Of a stretch of DNA of 64,000 bases, positions 1 to 6,423 are shown one piece after another. The position numbers and the translations under genes were made by a program. This DNA is from Bosea sp. (in: a-proteobacteria) (lineage in GTDB: Bacteria > Pseudomonadota > Alphaproteobacteria > Rhizobiales > Beijerinckiaceae): contig NZ_JAMLIX010000001.1 of NCBI RefSeq assembly GCF_023953965.1, positions 930,001-994,000 on the forward strand. The letters are read 5' to 3'. The number at the start of each line of letters is the position of its first letter. Position 1 is the stretch's first letter. The notes beneath the pieces were generated by a model. The model searched no databases, had not been told where the DNA came from, and saw only the letters and a program-made list of their open reading frames with translations.

Positions 1-150
1 GATGACGACGCGCACATCGTCGTCCTGCCGGATGCGGGCCCAGCAATCGAGCAACGCCGCTTGCGTTTCGGGATCGATCGCGTTCATCGCCTCGGGCCGG
101 TCGAGCATGACCGTCGCGACATGGTCCCTGATCGAGAAATCGACCGACAT
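1..150 (-). CDS. Enoyl-CoA hydratase/isomerase (crotonase) family protein, N-terminal part
   Basis: The reverse strand from position 150 reads 50 codons from an ATG to the window edge without a stop. The peptide begins MSVDFSIRDHVATVMLDRPE and continues with AMNAID, the usual crotonase N-terminus (beta strand, then LDRPxxxNAI before the oxyanion-hole region). Crotonases hydrate or isomerise acyl-CoA thioesters, typically in fatty-acid or aromatic degradation. The remainder, including the catalytic loops, lies outside the window, so the substrate cannot be judged. It is divergent from a LysR regulator gene across 328 bp, so that regulator may control it. The family call is firm; the specific function is unknown. 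Confidence 0.85.
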   Translation of the reverse strand, partial: MSVDFSIRDHVATVMLDRPEAMNAIDPETQAALLDCWARIRQDDDVRVVI

Positions 151-478
151 TCCGGGGCGTCTCCGGCCACAAGCTGGCAAACGCGCACCGTTTCGAACCG
201 CGACGGCGGCGTCGGGGTGCAGCGTCAAACGTATATCTTCGCGCCGAATTCTTTCACGCGCCGCCGGCTGCGGGTCAAACGAGTTAATGGCGGGATATTT
301 TGAGATTTCCTCAAGCTTGATCCCGGCGAGGAAGAGCCCTTCCCCCCGTTCACGCGGCGCCCTCGGGAGCTCGGCCGGGCCCCGCCTCCCGGCGGGAAAA
401 GGCGGGTCCCCGGTTCGCCCGACAGCTTGTGCAGCCAGCATCATGGCGATATGAATCGTTTTTTCAAAGAGGGACGGC
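151..478. other. Divergent intergenic region between crotonase and LysR genes
   Basis: I see no convincing gene in these 328 bases; the reading frame crossing them on the plus strand has no family resemblance. The region holds the promoters of two divergent genes, an AT-richer stretch around 270-320 with an inverted repeat at 300-314 (listed separately), and a GC-rich stretch near 340-415. A purine-rich ribosome-binding site (agaggga, about 468-474) sits just before the LysR start. Confidence 0.6.
300..314. promoter_or_regulatory. Candidate LysR-type operator (T-N11-A box)
   Basis: The sequence TTGAG-ATTTC-CTCAA is a perfect 5-bp inverted repeat with a 5-bp spacer. Its inner 13 bases (301-313) fit the T-N11-A rule of LysR-family binding sites. 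It lies between the divergent LysR gene and crotonase gene, where such autoregulatory and activation sites usually occur. The pattern is seen directly; the binding function is inferred. Confidence 0.4.
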
Positions 479-1450
479 ATGGCCTGGCGATTGCCCCCGC
501 TCAATGCATTGCGCGCCTTCGAAGCCACGGGCCGGCATATGAGCTTCACACGGGCCGCCGAGGAGCTTCACGTCACGCCGGGCGCCGTGAGCCGCCAGAT
601 CAAGCTGCTCGAAGATTTCCTCGGCGTTGAGCTCTTCGACCGGACGAATCGCGACTTGCGCATCCCCGACGCGAGCCGGGCCTATGCGGGAGCGCTGACC
701 GACGTCTTCGAGCGCGTGGACGGCGCGACCCTGCGCCTGCGGAGTGCCTATCAGGAGCAGCCGCTGCATGTTCATTGCGCCATGACCTTCGCGCAGCGCT
801 GGCTGATGCCGCGCCTGCCGCTCTTTCTCAAGCGCGACCCGACGCAGGACATCCGGCTGACGACCTCTTTCATCCCGATGCCGGTGTCGATCCTGGCATT
901 GGGTGACGTCGACATGTCGATCCAGCTCGGGCGGGGAGATTGGAGCGGCCTCGTCGCTCATCGCATCGCCGGCGGCGAGCTGGTTCCGGTCTGCAGCCCG
1001 CAGCTGCTCGCCTCCGGCCCGCCTCTGCGGAAAGGGGCGGACCTGGCGGGGCATACGCTCCTGCATTCGCTGGCACGGCCCGATGACTGGCGCGACTGGC
1101 TGAGCGCGGCCGGAGCCGATGAAGTGAATGCCGGCCACGGCCTGCGTTTCGGCAGTTCGAGCCTGGCCTATCAGGCAGCCGCGGACGGAATCGGTGTCGC
1201 AATCGGTCAGATGGCGTTGGTGGCCGAGGACCTCAAACGCGGGCATCTGGTTCCGGCTCTGGATTTCGTCTTCCAGAACGGCAACGCCTATTATCTGACC
1301 TATCTCGAACGGGCGGAGAAGAATCCGCGCCTGATGGCCTTTCGTGATTGGATTCTGGACGAGGCCGGCCGCTCCGCGGAGACATATCGCTTCCCGGTCG
1401 GCCAGGGATCCGGCGCCGGTCCGGCCATTCAGCCTGACATGACCGATTGA
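479..1450 (+). CDS. LysR-family transcriptional regulator (GcvA-like)
   Basis: This is a 323-residue protein of normal LysR length. An N-terminal winged helix-turn-helix covers about residues 8-66, with the signature FTRAAEELHVTPGAVSRQI near 23-41. The rest is a PBP2-type effector-binding domain. The opening PPLNALRAFEATGRHMSFT and the VTPGAVSRQIK recognition helix resemble the GcvA/AmpR subgroup. The ATG follows the ribosome-binding site agaggga. It is divergent from a crotonase gene and upstream of an SMP-30-like gene, so it probably controls one or both. The effector cannot be told from sequence. Confidence 0.9.
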   Translation: MAWRLPPLNALRAFEATGRHMSFTRAAEELHVTPGAVSRQIKLLEDFLGVELFDRTNRDLRIPDASRAYAGALTDVFERVDGATLRLRSAYQEQPLHVHCAMTFAQRWLMPRLPLFLKRDPTQDIRLTTSFIPMPVSILALGDVDMSIQLGRGDWSGLVAHRIAGGELVPVCSPQLLASGPPLRKGADLAGHTLLHSLARPDDWRDWLSAAGADEVNAGHGLRFGSSSLAYQAAADGIGVAIGQMALVAEDLKRGHLVPALDFVFQNGNAYYLTYLERAEKNPRLMAFRDWILDEAGRSAETYRFPVGQGSGAGPAIQPDMTD

Positions 1451-1601
1451 TCTCGACGGGCCGGGGCGATTTTTCTCACCGGCTATTTCCGCAGGCTCCG
1501 GGAAGACCATGCTTGTGACGGCAACCAACCCGGGACACGACGGTGAATTCCCGATATGAAACGATTTACTATCTCGAGACACCCGGCATGGGAGGCGGCG
1601 C

Positions 1602-2498
1602 GTGCATAATCCAATCTCGACATTCAAGGTCGCCGCAGCCGATCTGAGCTGGACCGGATCCGACCTCGGCCGGCCGGAATGCATCCTCGCCGAGCCTGAC
1701 GGCACGTTGTGGGTCGCCGACAACAGGGCCATCGTGACGAAGATCGCGCCCGACGGCAGCCAGTCCCGGCTCGGAGAGATGCCGCCGATGCCGAATGGGA
1801 TGGCGCTGGAGCGCGAGGGCTCTCTGCTCGTCGCCAATCTGGAAACCGGCGAGTTTCTGCGCATGCTCCCCGACGGCGGGAAGCAACTCCTCCTGGACGC
1901 ATTCGAGGGCAGGCCGCTCGGCTCGCTGAACTTCGTCTATATCGACGACAGCGGCGCCATCTGGCTGACCATCTCGACCCGCACGGTCCCGCGCCGGAAG
2001 GCGCTCGACGAGCCGGTCGATGACGGTTTCATCCTCCGTCTCGACGCCCTTGGAAAGCCGGAGTTGATGGCCAGGGGGTTCTACTTCACCAACGAGATCC
2101 GCATCGACCGGAACAGGTCTCATCTCTATGTCGCGGAAACCACGGCGGGGCGCGTCTCGCGCGCGCCGTTCAACGCCGATGGCAGCCTCGGCAGGTTCGA
2201 GACCTTCGGCCCCGCGCCCCTTTACGACGGCGCCCGCGTCGACGGCATCACCTTCGATGCTGCCGGCAATCTCTGGGTGACCGAACTATCGCGCAACGCC
2301 ATCGTCGCGATCACGCCCGCGGGCGAGAGCCATACGATATTCGAAGATCCCGCCGGAGAGCAGGTCCGCGCCCCGACCAGCGTCACCTTCGGCGGGGCGG
2401 ACCTGAAAACGGTCTATGTCGGCTCGCTCGTTCTCGATCGCCTGGCGACGTTCCGCTCCCCGATCGCCGGCGAACCGATGTACCACTGGCGCCGATAG
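1602..2498 (+). CDS. SMP-30/gluconolactonase/LRE-family protein
   Basis: This 298-residue protein has repeated beta-propeller blades, seen as GTLWVADN, GSLLVAN, GAIWLTIS, HLYVAETT and GNLWVTE. These match the six-bladed SMP-30 family, whose characterised members are metal-dependent lactonases (gluconolactonase, regucalcin). Candidate metal ligands are Glu26 in RPECILAEPDG, the Asn in PPMPNGMALE and the Asp in ARVDGITFD. The start is a GTG behind a clear ggaggcg Shine-Dalgarno at about 1591-1597. There is no signal peptide, so it is probably cytoplasmic. A sugar-lactone hydrolase is likely, but many family members have no known substrate. Confidence 0.85.
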   Translation: MHNPISTFKVAAADLSWTGSDLGRPECILAEPDGTLWVADNRAIVTKIAPDGSQSRLGEMPPMPNGMALEREGSLLVANLETGEFLRMLPDGGKQLLLDAFEGRPLGSLNFVYIDDSGAIWLTISTRTVPRRKALDEPVDDGFILRLDALGKPELMARGFYFTNEIRIDRNRSHLYVAETTAGRVSRAPFNADGSLGRFETFGPAPLYDGARVDGITFDAAGNLWVTELSRNAIVAITPAGESHTIFEDPAGEQVRAPTSVTFGGADLKTVYVGSLVLDRLATFRSPIAGEPMYHWRR

Positions 2499-2592
2499 CG
2501 ATTCCAGGATGTGATGGAACCGGCAGGCTTCCGGGGCAGCGCCTGGGCGCTGTTCCGACCAGCAGCTATTTCAGCACTTTCCGGAAGGAATT

Positions 2593-2668
<76 letters not shown>

Positions 2669-2833
2669 ACTTACGACGACCGATTTGGGGATCGGCCGTG
2701 AACCGGATTTCAGGACCGCTCCGGCGGTCCGATCCGGGCCGCCCTGCGGCGACGCAGCGCTCTATAGGCGGCCCGGGCTGAAGACACAAGCGCCCAATGC
2801 CGCTTTGCCATCATCTTTTTTCGGCGGCCCGAC

Positions 2834-3229
2834 TCAGTTGTCCTCGTCGCCCTCGATGTCGCCGTCGATCAGGTCGGCGACGTCGTCGTCACCCTCCTCG
2901 TCCTCCTCGAGGAAGGTGTCGTCCTCGTCGTCGCCGCCGATCGCATCCTCGACCTCGATGTCGTCCTCGCTGGTGACGACGGCGTCCTTCTCCGACGCCT
3001 CGGCATCGGCCTCGTCGAGCGAGACGAGCTCGACGGCGCTGTCGGCGGCCTCGGTCTCGTCCTCCTCGTCCTCCGGCTTCGGCGCGGCCGCCTTCGCCTG
3101 CGGCTCGAACATCACGCGCGGATAAGCCTGCCCCGTATAGGGCGAGACGACCGGGTCCTTGTTCAGGTCATAGAATTTGCGGCCCGTGACCGGGCAAACG
3201 CGCTTCGTTCCGAGTTCCGGTTTCGCCAC
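2834..3229 (-). CDS. TIGR02300-type protein with FYDLN motif and acidic tail
   Basis: This 131-residue protein starts MAKPELGTKRVCPVTGRKFY, followed at once by DLN; the KFYDLN motif and a small Cys-containing head (about residues 1-45) define the family. The rest, from about residue 50, is an acidic low-complexity tail dominated by Asp and Glu. The family is conserved in alphaproteobacteria and its biochemical function is unknown to me. It is divergent from aroA-cmk across 221 bp, a common arrangement in the order. The antisense frame is Ser-rich only because it mirrors the GAC/GAG repeats. Confidence 0.93.
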   Translation of the reverse strand: MAKPELGTKRVCPVTGRKFYDLNKDPVVSPYTGQAYPRVMFEPQAKAAAPKPEDEEDETEAADSAVELVSLDEADAEASEKDAVVTSEDDIEVEDAIGGDDEDDTFLEEDEEGDDDVADLIDGDIEGDEDN

Positions 3230-3348
3230 TGCGTCGGACCTTCAACCATCGTGTTCTGAAAGCAGGCGCGTCCGTTAGTCGGGGCAGGCGGCGCTGTCAA
3301 ATGCTGATTTGCACGCAAGCCTGAAACCGGCGCGCAAGCGGCGTTTCG

Positions 3349-3394
3349 AGCATGCCCGCGCAAGGCGCCTTGGCGCGCTGCGCGCGGGCATGCT
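3349..3394. repeat. Long inverted repeat in the divergent FYDLN/aroA promoter region
   Basis: The arms AGCATGCCCGCGC (3349-3361) and GCGCGGGCATGCT (3382-3394) are perfect 13-bp complements. The 20-bp loop begins with the perfect palindrome AAGGCGCCTT (3362-3371). It lies upstream of both flanking genes, so it is not in terminator position for either. It may be a regulator site, a leader hairpin for aroA mRNA or a dispersed repeat. Confidence 0.6.
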
Positions 3395-3450
3395 ACGGCG
3401 CTTCAGCGCATCCTCATGTCGCGCCGCCAGCCTGAAGAGACCTACGCCCC

Positions 3451-4794
3451 TTGTCCCACGACCATGAACCCGTTCCCGTCACCGCCCGCGCCGGGGGCCC
3501 GCTCAGGGGCCGCGTCCGGGTGCCCGGCGACAAGTCGATCTCGCACCGGGCGATGATCTTCGGCCTGCTCGCGATCGGCGAGACCAGGGTCTCCGGCCTG
3601 CTCGAGGGCGAGGACGTGATGCGCACCGCCGCCGCGGCGCGTGCGCTCGGCGCCGTCGTCCACCATGACGGGCCGGGCGCCTGGCGCGTGCAGGGCGTCG
3701 GCGTGGGGGGCTTGCGCGAACCGGCCGGCGTGCTCGATTTCGGCAATGCCGGCACCGGCTCGCGGCTGATGATGGGGGTGTGCGGCTCGCATCCGATCAC
3801 CACGACCTTCGACGGCGACGCCTCGCTGCGCAAGCGCCCGATGCGGCGCATCCTCGACCCGCTCGAAGAGATGGGCACCACCATCGTCTCGCAGCAGGAG
3901 GGCGGGCGCGTGCCGCTGACGCTGCGCGGCCCGCAGGAGGCGATCCCGATCGTCTATCGCCCGCCGGTCGCCTCGGCGCAGATCAAGTCGGCCGTGCTGC
4001 TCGCCGGGCTTGCCGCGCCGGGCGAGACCACGGTGATCGAGGCGGAGGCGACGCGCGACCACACCGAGAAGATGCTGACCCATTTCGGCGCCGAGGTCAC
4101 GGTGACGCCCGAGGGCGCCCATGGAAGGCGCATCGTGCTGAAGGGCCAGCCGGAATTGCGGGCGGCGCCGATCGTGGTGCCGGCGGACCCGTCCTCGGCC
4201 GCCTTCCCGCTGGTGGCGGGGCTGATCGTGCCGGGCTCCGACATCCTGATCGAGAGCGTGATGACCAATCCGCTGCGCTCCGGCCTGCTGACGACGCTGC
4301 GCGAGATGGGCGCCGACATCACCGTCGAGCGCGAGGCCAACGAGGGCGGCGAGACGGTCTGCGACCTGCGCGTGCGCGCTTCCGCCCTCAAGGGCGTGAC
4401 GGTGCCGCCGGAGCGGGCGCCGGCGATGATCGACGAGTATCCGGTGCTGGCGGTGGCCGCCGCCTTCGCGACGGGCACGACGCGGATGCGCGGCCTGCAG
4501 GAGCTGCGCGTCAAGGAATCCGATCGGCTTGCCGCCGTCGAGGCGGGCTTGAGGGCGGCGGGCGTCAGCTGCGCCATCGAGGACGACGACCTGATCGTCG
4601 AGGGCTCGGGCGGGGCGCCGGTGCGCGGCGGTGGGCCGGTCGCGACCCATCTCGACCACCGCATCGCGATGAGCTTCCTGGTCATGGGGCTGGCGACGCG
4701 CGATCCGGTCGTGGTCGACGACGGGCAGATGATCGCGACGAGCTTCCCGAGCTTCGTTTCGCTGATGAACGGGCTCGGAGGCCGGATCGGATGA
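3451..4794 (+). CDS. aroA: 3-phosphoshikimate 1-carboxyvinyltransferase (EPSP synthase)
   Basis: The 447-residue enzyme catalyses step six of the shikimate pathway: PEP plus shikimate-3-phosphate gives EPSP. The N-terminal motif VPGDKSISHRAM (Lys28, Ser29, Arg33) binds both substrates. LDFGNAGTGSRLMMG lies at residues 95-109 and KRPMRRILDPLEEMG follows near 126-140. RVKESDRLA and the LDHRIAMSFLV motif near the C-terminus are also present. Overall wording resembles class II enzymes, but position 101 is Gly where the class II CP4 enzyme has Ala. The best-supported start is a TTG at 3451 after gaagaga. The stop overlaps the cmk start (ATGA), implying one operon. Confidence 0.97.
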   Translation: MSHDHEPVPVTARAGGPLRGRVRVPGDKSISHRAMIFGLLAIGETRVSGLLEGEDVMRTAAAARALGAVVHHDGPGAWRVQGVGVGGLREPAGVLDFGNAGTGSRLMMGVCGSHPITTTFDGDASLRKRPMRRILDPLEEMGTTIVSQQEGGRVPLTLRGPQEAIPIVYRPPVASAQIKSAVLLAGLAAPGETTVIEAEATRDHTEKMLTHFGAEVTVTPEGAHGRRIVLKGQPELRAAPIVVPADPSSAAFPLVAGLIVPGSDILIESVMTNPLRSGLLTTLREMGADITVEREANEGGETVCDLRVRASALKGVTVPPERAPAMIDEYPVLAVAAAFATGTTRMRGLQELRVKESDRLAAVEAGLRAAGVSCAIEDDDLIVEGSGGAPVRGGGPVATHLDHRIAMSFLVMGLATRDPVVVDDGQMIATSFPSFVSLMNGLGGRIG

Positions 4795-5444
4795 GCGCGG
4801 CGGCGCGGCCCGGCCGCCTCGTCATCGCCGTCGACGGCCCGGCCGCCTCCGGCAAGGGCACGCTGGCGCGCCGGCTCGCCGCGCATTACGGCCTGCCCTA
4901 TCTCGATACCGGCCTGCTCTACCGGATGGTGGCGCGCGCCATGCTCGACGCCGGCCACGACATCAGCGACGCCGCGGCGGCCGAGGCGATCGTCGGCCGG
5001 TTCGACGAGACGGCCTTCCCGGAAGAACGGCTGCGCGGGCGCGAGATCGGCGAGGCGGCCTCCGTCGTCGCCGCCATGCCGGCGGTACGCGCCGGGCTCC
5101 TGACCCGGCAGCGGCGTTTCGCCGCGCAACCCGGCGGGGCCGTGCTCGACGGGCGCGACATCGGCACGGTGATCTGCCCCGGTGCGCCGGCCAAGCTCTT
5201 CGTCACCGCGACGCCCGAGGTGCGCGCCGCGCGCCGGCACAAGGAGCTCGTCGGGCGCGGCGAGCCTGTGACCTTCGAGGGCATCCTGGCCGATATCCGC
5301 CGGCGCGACGCCCGCGATTGCGGCCGCAGCGACGCTCCGCTCAGGGCGGCGGAGGATGCGGTGGTGCTCGATACCTCGGCGCTCACCGTCGAGGAGGCCA
5401 CGGCCGCCGCGATCGGCATCGTCGAGGGCCGCCGCGCCGCCTGA
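4791..5444 (+). CDS. cmk: (d)CMP kinase
   Basis: This 217-residue P-loop kinase phosphorylates CMP and dCMP in pyrimidine nucleotide supply. The Walker A motif GPAASGKGT spans residues 16-24, followed by YLDTGLLYR, which positions the nucleotide base. LDGRDIGTVICPGA and the lid RRRDARDCGRSDAPL near the C-terminus are typical of cytidylate kinases. The ATG overlaps the aroA stop by four bases, so it is translationally coupled. In many relatives rpsA follows; here a palindromic repeat and a DUF1194 gene follow instead. Confidence 0.97.
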   Translation: MSAAARPGRLVIAVDGPAASGKGTLARRLAAHYGLPYLDTGLLYRMVARAMLDAGHDISDAAAAEAIVGRFDETAFPEERLRGREIGEAASVVAAMPAVRAGLLTRQRRFAAQPGGAVLDGRDIGTVICPGAPAKLFVTATPEVRAARRHKELVGRGEPVTFEGILADIRRRDARDCGRSDAPLRAAEDAVVLDTSALTVEEATAAAIGIVEGRRAA

Positions 5445-5445
5445 A

Positions 5446-5491
5446 GCATCGGACCGGAAAGTGGAATCCACCTTCCGGACACATCCGATGC
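5446..5491. repeat. Dispersed palindrome, family A, possible terminator of aroA-cmk
   Basis: Outer arms GCATCGGA (5446-5453) and TCCGATGC (5484-5491) enclose CCGGAAAGTGG and CCACCTTCCGG, themselves nearly perfect complements. It begins directly after the cmk stop codon. The core AAGTGGAATCC is shared with the element near 30588-30650. As RNA it would fold into a strong hairpin, so it could end the aroA-cmk transcript, although no U-run follows. Confidence 0.65.
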
Positions 5492-5622
5492 GATGACACA
5501 GGCTCCAAGCGCCCGCTCGCGAATTTGCTATCGCAACGGGCACGGCTCGCTGGATTTTCCGGCTTGGCGCGCGTCCGGCCTGAGCGCACACTCCCCGTCG
5601 CGACAAGACGACGGAGGTGGCG

Positions 5623-6417
5623 ATGCGGCGCTGGCTATACGGTCTTCTATGTCTGGCGGCGGTGCTGTGGCACCCCGCGTTGCTCCGGGCCCAGACGGCG
5701 CCCGAGGAGGTCGACGTCGCGCTCGTGCTCGCGGTCGACGTCTCCTATTCGATGGATCTCGACGAGCTCGCCCTGCAGCGCAACGGCTATATCGAAGCCT
5801 TCCGCTCCCGCCAGCTCCACGACGCCATCGGCAAGGGCGCGATCGGCAAGATCGCCGTGACCTATTTCGAATGGGCCGGCGGCAGCTTCCAATATGTCGT
5901 GCGGCCCTGGAAGGTGATCGACGGGCCCGCCGCGGCCGTCGCCTTCGCCGAGGAGCTGGGCGAGGCGCCGACGCGGCGCGGCCGGCGTACCTCGATCTCG
6001 GCTGCGATCGACTTCGGCGTGCAGCTTCTGGAACAGTCCAACGTCGCGGCCATGCGGCGCGTCATCGACGTCTCCGGCGACGGCGCCAACAATGACGGGC
6101 GCCCGGTCACCGCCGCCCGCGACGATGCCGGCGCCAAGGGCATCGCCATCAACGGCCTGCCGGTGATGCTGAAGCAGGCCAGCTATTTCGACATCGACAA
6201 TCTCGACGGCTACTACAGCGACTGCGTCATCACGGGCCCGGGCGCCTTCGTCGTCCCGATCCGCGACAAGAGCCAGTTCGTCGAGGCGACGAAGACGAAG
6301 CTGCTGCGCGAGATCGCCGAGGCGCCGGCCGATGCGACGCTGCAAAAGGCGCAAGCCCGCAGCACCGCCAACTGCCTCGCCGGCGAGCGGCAATGGCGCG
6401 ACCGGATGGGGAATTGA
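5623..6417 (+). CDS. DUF1194 protein with VWA-like domain, exported
   Basis: The 264-residue protein starts with a signal peptide (MRRWLYGLLCLAAVLWHPAL, cleavage likely near RAQ). It continues with a von Willebrand A-like fold, including a MIDAS-type motif AVDVSYSMD and a later VIDVSGDGANNDGRP. This is the DUF1194 family of predicted periplasmic metal-ion-binding adhesion-type domains with no proven role. An in-frame GTG at 5617 overlaps the Shine-Dalgarno acggagg (5611-5617), so ATG 5623 is preferred. It ends only 6 bp from the convergent hrpB. Confidence 0.88.
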   Translation: MRRWLYGLLCLAAVLWHPALLRAQTAPEEVDVALVLAVDVSYSMDLDELALQRNGYIEAFRSRQLHDAIGKGAIGKIAVTYFEWAGGSFQYVVRPWKVIDGPAAAVAFAEELGEAPTRRGRRTSISAAIDFGVQLLEQSNVAAMRRVIDVSGDGANNDGRPVTAARDDAGAKGIAINGLPVMLKQASYFDIDNLDGYYSDCVITGPGAFVVPIRDKSQFVEATKTKLLREIAEAPADATLQKAQARSTANCLAGERQWRDRMGN

Positions 6418-6423
6418 GGGCGC

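Noticed and set aside
2..454. Open plus-strand frame at the left edge
   Set aside because: It is antisense to a recognisable crotonase N-terminus and has low-complexity composition with no family motif.
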